Of a stretch of 64,000 nucleotides of DNA, positions 43,875-52,451 are shown one piece after another. The notes beneath the pieces are model-generated. The model did no database searches and had not been told where the DNA came from. It saw only the letters and a program-made list of their open reading frames with translations. The stretch's first letter is position 1. Every line of letters begins with the position of its first letter. The stretch spans positions 7,627,390 to 7,691,389 of the forward strand of contig NZ_CP063785.1 of assembly GCF_025860405.1 (NCBI RefSeq). The letters are read 5' to 3'. The DNA is from Tolypothrix sp. PCC 7712 (GTDB lineage: Bacteria; Cyanobacteriota; Cyanobacteriia; Cyanobacteriales; Nostocaceae). A program made the translations under genes and the position numbers.

Positions 43875-45125
43875 GTGGAATTGCTTTATAATTTCTTCTC
43901 CTCAGGGAATTTCATTCCACATGGCCATTGTTACCTGTGGAAACCAGAGTTAGTTTGGTTGCATATCTTAGCTAACACTCTCATTGCACTTTCTTACTAC
44001 TCAATTCCCCTCACACTCATATATTTTGTTCGTAAAAGAGATGACATTCCATTTAAAGTAATTTTTCTATTATTTGGAGCTTTTATCATTTCTTGTGGAA
44101 CCACACATTTGATGGAAGTGTGGACGCTTTGGCACCCTGTTTATTGGCTATCTGGTGCAATGAAAGCTATCACTGCACTAATTTCTTTATATACAGCAAT
44201 TACTCTTATACCTCTAGTTCCCCAAGCGCTAGCTCTCCCCAGTCCTGCACAATTGGAAGCTGCATATATGGCTTTAAAAGATGAAAATGCAGAACGACAG
44301 CGAGTCGAGCAAGAGTTGAGACAATACAAAGAAACCTTAGAAGAATTAGTAGAACAACGCACTGCTGAACTAGCTAAAACTAATGAGCAACTCCAACAAG
44401 AAATTGTTCAACGTCAGCAATCTCAAGAAAAAATGGCTGAATTATTAAAAGCTGTAAAAAGTGCCAATCAAGATTTAAATGATTTTGCTTATGTAGTTTC
44501 TCACGATTTGAAAGCACCTCTGCGGGGAATTAGTTCATTATCGGAATGGTTGTTAAGTGATTATGGCGATCAATTTGATGATGAGGGACAAGAATTAGTC
44601 AGATTGCTCATTAGTAGAGTCAAAAAAATGTACGCTCTCATCGATGGAATTTTACAATATTCCCGCGCTGGTAGTTATCGAGAGGAAAAGACCCAAGTTA
44701 ATTTAAATGATGTGGTGAGAGATGTAATCGATTTACTTGCGCCACCAGAAAATATTCAAATAGAGATTATAAGTACATTACCAATTATTAGCGCTGAAAC
44801 AACAAGAATCAAACAAATTTTTCAAAATTTATTCAGTAATGCTATTAAATTTATCGATAAGCCACAAGGTAGAATAATTATTAATTGTACTGAAGATAAT
44901 AGTTATTGGCAGTTTATTGTTGCTGATAATGGCCCGGGTATTGAAGAAAAGTATTTTACAAAAATTTTTCAAATGTTTCAGAAATTATCTAATGATGATA
45001 ATTCAGATAGTACGGGAATCGGTTTATCTTTGGTCAAGAAAATTGTAGAGCTATATGGCGGTACAGTTTGGGTAGAATCGGAAGTGGGTCAAGGTAGCAA
45101 GTTCTTTTTTACGTTGAGGAAATAG
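43875..45125 (+). CDS. Ethylene-receptor-like histidine kinase
   Basis: A 416-residue sensor kinase from GTG at 43875 (the GGAGGG at 43863-43868 fits; the frame opens earlier at TTG 43830). The first ~115 residues form three membrane helices like the plant ETR1 ethylene-binding domain: HGHCYLWKPELVWLHI (~17-32), SYYSIPLTLIYFVRKRD (~42-58) and FGAFIISCGTTHLMEVW (~67-83), keeping the copper-binding Cys and His four residues apart (~74 and ~78). A coiled-coil (~140-200) leads to HisKA (VSHDLKAPLRG, His ~210) and HATPase (NLFSNAIKFID; GTGIGLSLVKKI in the form STGIGLSLV). No response regulator lies next to it. Cyanobacteria use such receptors to sense ethylene and light. Confidence 0.9.
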   Translation: MELLYNFFSSGNFIPHGHCYLWKPELVWLHILANTLIALSYYSIPLTLIYFVRKRDDIPFKVIFLLFGAFIISCGTTHLMEVWTLWHPVYWLSGAMKAITALISLYTAITLIPLVPQALALPSPAQLEAAYMALKDENAERQRVEQELRQYKETLEELVEQRTAELAKTNEQLQQEIVQRQQSQEKMAELLKAVKSANQDLNDFAYVVSHDLKAPLRGISSLSEWLLSDYGDQFDDEGQELVRLLISRVKKMYALIDGILQYSRAGSYREEKTQVNLNDVVRDVIDLLAPPENIQIEIISTLPIISAETTRIKQIFQNLFSNAIKFIDKPQGRIIINCTEDNSYWQFIVADNGPGIEEKYFTKIFQMFQKLSNDDNSDSTGIGLSLVKKIVELYGGTVWVESEVGQGSKFFFTLRK

Positions 45126-45146
45126 CTATTACCTGACATTTATAAA

Positions 45147-45169
45147 CCCGAATTTCTGAAAAATTCGGG
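45147..45169 (+). terminator. Hairpin CCCGAATTT/AAATTCGGG
   Basis: A 9-bp perfect stem with a 5-nt loop, 22 bp after the kinase stop codon. It resembles the CCCGACTTTTT hairpins at 5717 and 11554, which occupy the same position relative to genes. Confidence 0.55.
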
Positions 45170-45250
45170 GATTTGGACAGCGACTTTTGCTTGAGTAGGT
45201 GGTAATTAATAATATGATGCGTTACGCGATCGCTAACGCATCCTACTGGA

Positions 45251-45667
45251 TTAATTATCTCCGCCTTTTTCTATAAACTGTCGCAAAATCTCACTGGGTT
45301 TTCTATCCCAAGTATCAATATGCTCATATATTAAATTATCTGAATTGAGCTTATAGGTGGAATAACCATTAAAAAATATCTTCGCTTTCCAGGGAACACG
45401 CAATATACCTCTCACTGTCCACTTAGCTAGAATCGTATCCTCGGCTGACTGATAGACTTCATGTAAATCAAAATAAATTTGCGTAAAAAATAGCTGCGCG
45501 TGAAATCTTAACGTCCAAAATATAATCCGATAGTTGAATTTATATTTAAATTTATTGACTGGATCGCGAAAGTAAATATTCTGCGTATAGATATCATAAG
45601 AAATATCTTTTTCAAACAGAGTTGGTAAATCTTGTTTGAGAATCTCAATTACCTGTTCTACCTGCAT
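45251..45667 (-). CDS. DUF2358-domain protein
   Basis: A 138-residue protein that fits the DUF2358 family of cyanobacteria and chloroplasts: LKQDLPTLFEKDISYDIYTQNIYFRDPVN (~10-38) at the start, a run of alternating strands (TILAKWTVRGILRVPWKAKIFFNGYSTYKLN) and a short C-terminal helix. It has an NTF2-like fold by family. No enzymatic function is known. ATG at 45667. The next minus-strand gene upstream ends 19 bp away, so these may be co-transcribed. Confidence 0.85.
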   Translation of the reverse strand: MQVEQVIEILKQDLPTLFEKDISYDIYTQNIYFRDPVNKFKYKFNYRIIFWTLRFHAQLFFTQIYFDLHEVYQSAEDTILAKWTVRGILRVPWKAKIFFNGYSTYKLNSDNLIYEHIDTWDRKPSEILRQFIEKGGDN

Positions 45668-45686
45668 TATTATTCCCCAAATGTGA

Positions 45687-46841
45687 TTAGAAAAGGTTTC
45701 TAAAAAATCTTACCAACTTCTGCCAAATTGATAATGTATTTCTGCTATCCGCACGACTTACTGTCAAATCAGCTAAAGTCGGAAATGACGCAGGTTGAGC
45801 ATAGGGGCCATTCCGTAATAATTGACCTAAAGCATTATTATTTTCTCTTAAACCTTCATAAAAAAAGAAGACTTCTCCGTTAATACCGCGTTTACGATTG
45901 CAGTTAATTACTTTCAGAAGATGTTCAGGAGTAATACAGTAAGTACCAAGCTTCATTAAAACTCCTGGTGCTAACTTGGGTAAAGTTGCATCTGTAAATT
46001 GTTCAGAAATCAACTTATTAACAATACATTTGTAAATTTGGAAATCACGGCGGTAAATTTGTGGGTGAATCATGTCCACAATGCCACGATTTAGCCAGGT
46101 AGCTGAATCTTGTAAATACTCTTTAAATCCCCAATCATAAATATTGGGAGACATCGACACAATTAAATTAGGATTAATACTTTTAACTTCTTGATAGAGA
46201 CGTGCTAAAAATTCTGTCAGAATATCCGCACGCCATTTTAACCATTGACTATCTTTAGGGTTTTGTGGCGGATTTTGGTTAAACTGCTGACGATAACGTG
46301 CGATTGTACCCTCATCATAACCACCTTCAGATGGTAATGCAGGAAAGCGATCATCGCCTTGAATGCCATCAACATCATAATTCTGCACAACTTCCCGTAC
46401 TAAGCTCAATAAAAATTCTTGCACTTGTGGGTCAAGGGCATTCATCCACTCAAAGCCATTTTTCTTGAGTAGTTTACCATCGCGATCGCGCGCTGCCCAT
46501 TCCGGTTTTGTTTGCAACAACATTCCACCATTCAGGTTATAAGAACTTGCAAAGCCGTATTCAAACCAAGGAATAACTTTCAATCCAACCCGCCGCGCTT
46601 GTGCAACTACTTCCGCTAAAGGGTCACGACTAGCAAAACTGGGGTCAATTTCTACCCCAAATGTTTGCTGCATCGTTGGACTGCGATACAGGGTGACACC
46701 TTTATTCCAAACCACAGGAAATACAACATTAAATCCTGTCTCAGCCAGAAAATCCATTGCCTCAGCAATGCGTTGCTGTGACTTGAGTACTTTACTATCG
46801 GTATTAGTCAGCCAGACACCACGTGTTTCTATTAAGCTCAT
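45687..46841 (-). CDS. GH10-like (GHL10/DUF187-type) glycosyl hydrolase
   Basis: A 384-residue TIM-barrel protein from the ATG at 46841 (the frame opens at TTG 46898, less likely). Motifs: TRGVWLTNTDSKVL (~5-18), FNVVFPVVWNKGVTLY (~36-51), PWFEYGFASSYN (~93-104), WMNALDPQVQEFLLSLVREVV (~131-151), the catalytic-type segment VDGIQGDDRFPAL (~156-168), and YDWGFKEYLQD (~236). It has no signal peptide in either start choice, whereas many relatives are secreted. The sugar substrate is unknown. The DUF1206 gene upstream ends 60 bp before the ATG. Confidence 0.85.
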   Translation of the reverse strand: MSLIETRGVWLTNTDSKVLKSQQRIAEAMDFLAETGFNVVFPVVWNKGVTLYRSPTMQQTFGVEIDPSFASRDPLAEVVAQARRVGLKVIPWFEYGFASSYNLNGGMLLQTKPEWAARDRDGKLLKKNGFEWMNALDPQVQEFLLSLVREVVQNYDVDGIQGDDRFPALPSEGGYDEGTIARYRQQFNQNPPQNPKDSQWLKWRADILTEFLARLYQEVKSINPNLIVSMSPNIYDWGFKEYLQDSATWLNRGIVDMIHPQIYRRDFQIYKCIVNKLISEQFTDATLPKLAPGVLMKLGTYCITPEHLLKVINCNRKRGINGEVFFFYEGLRENNNALGQLLRNGPYAQPASFPTLADLTVSRADSRNTLSIWQKLVRFFRNLF

Positions 46842-46901
46842 GTGCGTATCTAAAAACAAAGCGTGCGCTACCTGCGTTAACCCCAGTGAGGAACGCAATT
46901 T

Positions 46902-47729
46902 TTAATTCACGACTAGCTGACTATACCGCGCTTTAATGGCCATATAAATACCATAAGCAATTAAACCCAATGCTACAAAGCCTAAAAGCCAAGGGCCATA
47001 GGGTTGTTGTGCCAAAGTCTGTAACGCCTCATCCAAGCCTCCCGCAGCTTGAGCGTTAGATTGTGTTGCAGCTTGAATAAAAAACCAGCCAATAATGCAG
47101 AATACAATTCCCCGGGCGACTAAACCAAAGCGACATATACCAATCATCCACTTACGTTCTTGATGACTCAACTGAGATAGATTGAATTCTCTTTGAAACT
47201 TAGTACTATAAGCTTTATAAAATTGATAAAAACCTAAACCAATAACGAACGCGCCGCCAGTTCCTACTAACCATTGTCCAAAAGGTTGAGAAAGTAGGCG
47301 TGCTGTCCAATCTTGAGTGGAGTTACTATTACCACTATTGCTAGAACCCAAGAGAATTTGCACAGCACTATAAGCTAGACCTGCATATATAAAACCATTG
47401 ATTGCATAACTAATTCTCTGTGCTAAACCTTTAGCATCATTACCTTTATGTTCTGGATCTTTAATAGCCTCGACAAAGCGCCAAAGTACATATCCAATTA
47501 AACCAATTGCTACCAAAGCCAGTAAAATTTGTCCAAAAGGTTGTTCTACAAGTGTTTGTAAAGCACCTTTAGTATCAGTTGTTTTGCCACCTGTACCAAA
47601 AGCCACTTGTGCTGCTAGTAAACCAACGATAGCATAAACTATTCCTTTAGAAGCATAACCAAATCTGCCTAATCTTTCTACCCATAATGATGGGCGATCC
47701 ATCAGATGTTGTGTCATGGTATTGTCCAT
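46902..47729 (-). CDS. DUF1206 membrane protein
   Basis: A 275-residue integral membrane protein with six helices arranged as three repeated pairs. Each pair has the pattern RxGYASKGIVYAIVGLLAAQ...PFGQILLALVAIGLIGYVLWRFVEAI (first unit, ~20-90; others ~105-170 and ~195-265). The internal threefold repeat and the FG(Q)/PYGPW-LL motifs are typical of DUF1206. The function is not known. ATG at 47729; a second ATG at 47717 is possible. It is followed directly by the GH10-like gene. Confidence 0.9.
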   Translation of the reverse strand: MDNTMTQHLMDRPSLWVERLGRFGYASKGIVYAIVGLLAAQVAFGTGGKTTDTKGALQTLVEQPFGQILLALVAIGLIGYVLWRFVEAIKDPEHKGNDAKGLAQRISYAINGFIYAGLAYSAVQILLGSSNSGNSNSTQDWTARLLSQPFGQWLVGTGGAFVIGLGFYQFYKAYSTKFQREFNLSQLSHQERKWMIGICRFGLVARGIVFCIIGWFFIQAATQSNAQAAGGLDEALQTLAQQPYGPWLLGFVALGLIAYGIYMAIKARYSQLVVN

Positions 47730-47944
47730 AATTTATGCAAATTCTTTTAGCAAAATTCACATATTATTAACATCTATCTATTGGCAATATTTAGATTATC
47801 TCAAGATATATTTATCAATCTTATATTCATTAAATCTCTTACTGAAACTTTTCTTTTAACAGATGTTGTACGAAGTCTAAGAAAAGATAATGCAGTCATC
47901 TCTCAGATAAACCAACGGTATTTTATATCAATGGAGTAAGATTT

Positions 47945-48811
47945 ATGACTGCTGTAGTTCAACCCACTTGGACACATGAATATATCACTACTAATGGCGT
48001 GAGATTGCACTATGTCAACCAAGGCGAAGGCCCTTTGATGTTGATGTTACATGGATTTCCAGAGTTTTGGTATTCCTGGCGGTATCAAATACCAGAATTC
48101 GCCAAAGATTTTAAAGTCGTTGCTCTGGATTTACGCGGTTATAACGATAGCGATAAACCAGAAGACAAATCTGCTTATGTAATGGCTAAATTTGTCAAAG
48201 ATGTTAAGGGGGTAATTGAAGGTTTAGGATACGAAAAATGTGTATTAGTCGGACATGATTGGGGAGGTGCGATCGCCTGGAATTTCGCATATACTCATCC
48301 AGAGATGTTAGACAAGCTAATTATCCTCAATCTGCCACATCCGGCAAAATTTTCTCAAGGTTTACGCAATCCGCAACAAATGCTCAAAAGCTCTTATATG
48401 GCATTTTTTCAGTTACCTTGGTTACCAGAATTCGCTATTCAAATGGGAAATTATGCCCCAATTGAAGCAACTTTTAAAGGTATGGCAGTTGACAAAAATG
48501 CTTTTAGCCAAGCAGATATTGACGCTTATAAAAATGCTGCGGCCAAACCTGGTGCCCTTACTGCAATGCTCAATTATTATCGCAACATTTTCGACCAGAA
48601 ACTCTTACAAGAAAATTGGGGAATCTTGCAAGTTCCGACGCTGATGATTTGGGGCGAAGATGATACAGCACTGGGTAAAGAACTGAGTTATGGTACAGAA
48701 GCCTACGTCCAATATTTTCAAATTAAATACATTCCTCACTGTAGCCATTGGGTACAGCAAGAAAAACCAGATTTAGTCAATCAGTATATGCGTGATTTTT
48801 TAAGCATTTAA
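47945..48811 (+). CDS. Alpha/beta hydrolase (epoxide hydrolase / dehalogenase-like)
   Basis: A 288-residue alpha/beta hydrolase. Oxyanion-hole motif HGFPEFWYSWR (~36-46), nucleophile elbow GHDWGGAIAW (Asp ~104), third acid in MIWGEDDTALG (~234-244) and catalytic His in IPHCSHWVQQEKPD (~263-276). An Asp nucleophile and HGFPE are typical of epoxide hydrolases and haloalkane dehalogenases; the substrate cannot be told. No signal peptide. ATG at 47945 follows AATGGAGTAAGATTT with a GGAG site. Confidence 0.93.
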   Translation: MTAVVQPTWTHEYITTNGVRLHYVNQGEGPLMLMLHGFPEFWYSWRYQIPEFAKDFKVVALDLRGYNDSDKPEDKSAYVMAKFVKDVKGVIEGLGYEKCVLVGHDWGGAIAWNFAYTHPEMLDKLIILNLPHPAKFSQGLRNPQQMLKSSYMAFFQLPWLPEFAIQMGNYAPIEATFKGMAVDKNAFSQADIDAYKNAAAKPGALTAMLNYYRNIFDQKLLQENWGILQVPTLMIWGEDDTALGKELSYGTEAYVQYFQIKYIPHCSHWVQQEKPDLVNQYMRDFLSI

Positions 48812-49183
48812 ATGTGCTTACTTTATCTTGTCTAGTCTTGTACTAGGCAAGATAAAAAATGTTAGCTTTTCCTAACAAAATACCGCAAAATGTACATTTG
48901 CTTAAAAAATTTTAACAAAAGTGTCCTGGGAACAAAATTGTAAATAAATAAGTCGTAAACATCCCCCTAAAATATAAGTAATTTTACAGTGCAGCATGAA
49001 TACACCAAAGATTCACAATTTATGAAAAGCTTGTTATAGATAGATTCTGAGTCTTTGAATTCAAATTTTCTATAGCTGTCATAGCAGTTTGTACTATCAA
49101 TTAACATTATTTTTTGAATTTAGTGAGATAATAGATTTGTGAGGAAAAGAACGGACATAATTTAAGTGCAAAGGGGGACAATT
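48812..49183. other. Intergenic region with hairpin, no gene
   Basis: A 372-bp gap. It starts with a hairpin (48823-48855) and holds the promoter region of the pentapeptide gene. No gene is seen. Confidence 0.5.
48823..48855 (+). terminator. Hairpin after the hydrolase gene
   Basis: TTATCTTGTCTAGT (48823-48836) pairs with ACTAGGCAAGATAA (48842-48855), one mismatch and a 5-nt loop. No T-run follows, so a weak terminator or mRNA-end stabiliser. Confidence 0.5.
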
Positions 49184-49642
49184 ATGAAACTCCAGCTATT
49201 AGCGGCATTAGCCTTAGCGACTCCCCTGTTTTTTACTGGTGCAGTAAAAGCTGATAATCCGCAAGACTTGCAAAAGTTGTTGAGCACTGGGGAATGTGTA
49301 GGGTGTAATCTCCGAGGAGCCAACCTTAGTAGCGCTCATTTGATTGGTGCTGATTTAAGAGATGCAAATCTTCAAAATGCTAATCTTAGCGGCGCTAACC
49401 TTGAGGGTGCAGATCTCACGGGTGCAAACTTGTCAGGCGCTAACTTAACTTCAGCTTACATAACCAATGTGAATTTAAAGCAAGCCAATCTTGATAATGC
49501 CAATTTGACTCGCGCTAAAGTTTACGATTCCAATGTATATCGCGCTTCAATGGATAATCTGACTCTTACTGATGCAGAAATTTATCATACTGGTATCGGC
49601 ATTGGTGGTGAAGACGCAGTAGAAATTCCTGATTGGAAATAG
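49184..49642 (+). CDS. Exported pentapeptide-repeat protein, 152 aa
   Basis: From the ATG at 49184 (AAGGGGG site 7 bases upstream; the frame opens at a GTG, 49166). Signal peptide (~1-23, ending FTGAVKADN). A short lead with CxxC (LLSTGECVGCNLRGAN) is followed by ~16 pentapeptide repeats (A(D/N)LxG-type, ~48-125) that form a beta helix, and a tail without repeats (GIGIGGEDAVEIPDWK). It closely matches the N-terminal two-thirds of the 261-aa protein at 4909 in arrangement: signal, LQKLL-x-T/K-x-ECVGC lead, repeats. Here the TPR part is absent. Confidence 0.87.
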   Translation: MKLQLLAALALATPLFFTGAVKADNPQDLQKLLSTGECVGCNLRGANLSSAHLIGADLRDANLQNANLSGANLEGADLTGANLSGANLTSAYITNVNLKQANLDNANLTRAKVYDSNVYRASMDNLTLTDAEIYHTGIGIGGEDAVEIPDWK

Positions 49643-50475
49643 GCTGAACTAAGTAAGCATCAACACTACATAGAGTAGTAAATTGGGGATAAGCAAAATA
49701 ACATTAACTTGCGATCGCTTATCCCTAAATTTCTCTACAAGAACTCAAAATATCGCCTCAGTGTTTCTGTGGATGAAATTTCTCTGGCTCTATTTATTCC
49801 TGAAGAGGTATAAGTACTAGGGTCTCAATCAATAAAATAGGGACTAGAGATTAGGAATGAGGGATGAGTATTTTTAATCAATACTTAAATCCTCAAAACT
49901 CAGCAATTTTTCCACCTAGTCCCTCATCTGAGAATTTCACAATTAAGGGCTGAAAATAACTCTTTTGTAGCCCCTGACCTACATATCACAAATCAGCTTA
50001 TATGTCTAGTATATTTGAATACATAAAGAATTTTATTAAGTATTAATATCACTACCTATAGGTTCGATAACTAATTAGTGCTTAAGATAGCTTTAATATC
50101 CGCTGAAATCGAGCTTTAAACCTGTATAAATGAGAGGTGGACTGACTTTTGCAAGATTTGTACTTCTAATAAGTACGATAATGGGCAATTGGCATGACAT
50201 GGGATAATAGCAACCTGAGGATTCCAGTTGATTTAAGACCGCAGAACTCAGAAAGCTAATTTAAACAGCTCCTTACCGCCTTCTGAACTTCTATCCTCCT
50301 ACTGACTTCCTACCCTGTAGTTGATCAAGTAGTAGTTAAGGGGCAATTATGGTGATAGGACACTAAAACCCTTTTGAACCCCAAACTCAGTTGTACAGAT
50401 GCATTCATACATCGCCTAATCAACAGCCTTTTGGTTGTAATTGTCCAGATTAGAGAAACTCAACTGTTACAATTT
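49643..50475. other. Long intergenic region
   Basis: An 833-bp stretch without a supported gene. AGGGACTAG at 49839-49847 is repeated inversely (CTAGTCCCT, 49916-49924), flanking an 86-bp AT-rich segment that could be a small hairpin element. The frame of the next gene is open from TTG 50374, but its translated start is more probably at 50476. Confidence 0.45.
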
Positions 50476-50922
50476 ATGGAAACGAAAATGCCAGAACCGG
50501 AATACACAGAAACCAAGTCCTCAGAGACCACGATGACAGATATCAACAACCAAACAGGAACCATAACCAAGCTCCAGCCTCCCGCGCAGTCCCAAGAACA
50601 ATGGCTCAAGTACGGAGAACAGATTTCAGGCTTTTTAGGCACACTCCCTGAATATCTGGGTAGCTTCTTCAATCAATACAAGCAGCCGTTGATTTCCGTA
50701 GGTTTAATTGTAGGCGCAATTGTTGCTGTTAGGGTACTTTTGGCGATATTAGACTCTTTGAACGATATTCCTTTGGTAGCGCCTACCTTTGAATTGATCG
50801 GTATTGGTTACTCAGCCTGGTTTGTTTACCGTTATTTACTCAAAGCTTCAACTCGGAAAGAGTTAACCAACGAAATTACAACTCTGAAATCACAGGTTGT
50901 TGGCAAAAGCGTTTCCGAGTAA
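50476..50922 (+). CDS. CAAD-domain (CURT1-like) membrane protein
   Basis: A 148-residue protein from ATG 50476. A polar, Thr/Gln-rich N-terminus (~1-60) precedes a CAAD domain: an amphipathic helix (LGTLPEYLGSFFNQYKQPL), two membrane helices (ISVGLIVGAIVAVRVLLAIL, then PLVAPTFELIGIGYSAWFVYRYLL, ~75-125) and a C-terminal helix (TRKELTNEITTLKSQV). This domain occurs in cyanobacterial aminoacyl-tRNA synthetases and in CURT1/CurT proteins that bend thylakoid membranes. Here it stands alone, with no synthetase domain, so a thylakoid shaping role is the nearest guess. Confidence 0.87.
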   Translation: METKMPEPEYTETKSSETTMTDINNQTGTITKLQPPAQSQEQWLKYGEQISGFLGTLPEYLGSFFNQYKQPLISVGLIVGAIVAVRVLLAILDSLNDIPLVAPTFELIGIGYSAWFVYRYLLKASTRKELTNEITTLKSQVVGKSVSE

Positions 50923-51022
50923 TTTATTAGCGATCGCAATTTTTCAGCCTAATATGTCAGCTTGACCCTGCTATTAGCTATAAATCTGACTAAAAGCGAT
51001 CGCAATCAAGTTCGGTTATATA

Positions 51023-51149
51023 TCAATACGGTTCAGATGAGTATTTTGCATCTCTCTCGTGATTTGGGAAAAGGGTAATGGGAAAAAGGGTAAGGGTGAA
51101 TTTAATCCTTTTCCCCTTTTCCCTTTCCCCCTTAACCGAACTGTATTGA
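51023..51149. mobile_element. Imperfect inverted-repeat element (MITE-like), 127 bp
   Basis: Ends TCAATACGGTTC (51023-51034) and GAACTGTATTGA (51138-51149) are inverted copies with one difference. Inside, a GGGAAAAGGG run faces a CCTTTTCCC run, so the whole could fold into a long hairpin. Non-coding, between convergent genes. Confidence 0.55.
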
Positions 51150-51192
51150 GTTAGATATCTCCCACTCTTTAATGGTGCGGAGTCTACATATA

Positions 51193-51228
51193 AATAAAGG
51201 GAGTCTGTGAAAGCAGACTCCCTTTATT
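51193..51228 (-). terminator. Perfect 15-bp hairpin, terminator of SLH gene
   Basis: AATAAAGGGAGTCTG (51193-51207) and CAGACTCCCTTTATT (51214-51228) with a 6-nt loop. It lies 19 bp beyond the stop codon of the minus-strand SLH gene. Confidence 0.75.
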
Positions 51229-51246
51229 GTCTGAGTATTTTCTACC

Positions 51247-52308
51247 TTACTGCGGTACACGGACAATATTTTTCGATGGAATTTTTTCCAATCTTCCCAT
51301 TTTGACTAAAGCTTGATAGACCATTGCGGCTACTTCAGCGCGGGTAGCTTCTCTGTTGGGAGCAAAGATATCCGAATCTGGATAGTTAACAACTAGTCCA
51401 TTAACAGTAGCAGCTGCTATTTTCTCAGTGGCATATTTAGGAATATCTTTAGCATCTTTATATACTGTTAAAATCTTCTCTGGTGATGCAGGTGTTTTGA
51501 GATTTAAACCACTAACCAAAGCCACCAAAACTTGTACTCGCGGAATCTTTTGTTCTGGTTGAAAAGTTTGGTTAGGATACCCTTTCAAAAATCCTGCACT
51601 AATAGTTTGGTTAATTGCAGTATTTGCCCAAGATTTATCCGTGACATCTTTAAACTTGAGTTTATTCTTAACTGGCTTATATTCAAACGCTCCTTGCAAT
51701 ATAGCTGCAAACTCAGCACGGTTCACAGGTTGATTTGGTCGGAAAGTATAATCTGGGAAACCTTTGATAATACCCCGCGAAGACAGAACATTAATAAAAC
51801 CCAGACCCCAAAAATCAGCCGGGACATCATTAAATGCTATGGGTGGCGGGATGGTTAACTTTGGTTTTGAGGGAGTTACCAGAGAAAATGGTTCGGGATT
51901 GACTGTGACAGAAGATGGTACAGGCCCTTGTGCTTGGGGGGAAATAGTTGGCGCAACTTCAGCAGGTAATAAAACTGAGGTTGCAGGGGCCTGGTTAACC
52001 AGAGAGGGATAGCTGCTAGGTACAACAATAGGTGCAGGTAGAGGCGATCGCAAATTATCTACATCTGTATCTGCTTCTGGTTGTACTGTCGGAACAGGCG
52101 AGGGTGAAACTGGTTTTTGCTGAGTCGTAGCTGAGGTTTTTGGGGATAGAGATAGTAAACCGTTAAAATCCCAGCTAGTATCTTTACGGGATAACGACCA
52201 AAATAAAACCGCGCCAATTGTGCTAAAAGCGACCAGAACGGCAATAAATTCGTCAAAACCAAGGGCAGTTTTTGGGGATGACTCAGGATCGGGAGGCGTA
52301 TTTGTCAT
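51247..52308 (-). CDS. SLH-domain protein with N-terminal membrane anchor
   Basis: A 353-residue protein from ATG 52308 (GTG at 52317 possible). A membrane helix (~16-38: FIAVLVAFSTIGAVLFW) is followed by a Pro/Ser/Val-rich linker (~50-160) and three S-layer homology units: FNDVPADFWGLGFINVL...GFPDYTFRPNQPVNRAEF (~163-212), FKDVTDKSWANTAI...GYPNQTFQPEQ (~220-270) and YKDAKDIPKYATEKI...APNREATRAEV (~285-335). SLH domains bind cell-wall polymers. The first ~15 residues are cytosolic by the positive-inside rule, so the SLH units would be in the periplasm. No porin (OprB) part is present. Confidence 0.9.
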   Translation of the reverse strand: MTNTPPDPESSPKTALGFDEFIAVLVAFSTIGAVLFWSLSRKDTSWDFNGLLSLSPKTSATTQQKPVSPSPVPTVQPEADTDVDNLRSPLPAPIVVPSSYPSLVNQAPATSVLLPAEVAPTISPQAQGPVPSSVTVNPEPFSLVTPSKPKLTIPPPIAFNDVPADFWGLGFINVLSSRGIIKGFPDYTFRPNQPVNRAEFAAILQGAFEYKPVKNKLKFKDVTDKSWANTAINQTISAGFLKGYPNQTFQPEQKIPRVQVLVALVSGLNLKTPASPEKILTVYKDAKDIPKYATEKIAAATVNGLVVNYPDSDIFAPNREATRAEVAAMVYQALVKMGRLEKIPSKNIVRVPQ

Positions 52309-52451
52309 CTTAGGCACCGTACAATCAGTACACTAGACATCCTAAATTAAGTTTATCGATCAAATATTAATACCCCCATTGAATTTTTGGGGGCTTCTGA
52401 AATGCTGACTAATAATTTAAGTTATTAAACTATATGTAGAAAAAACTACAT

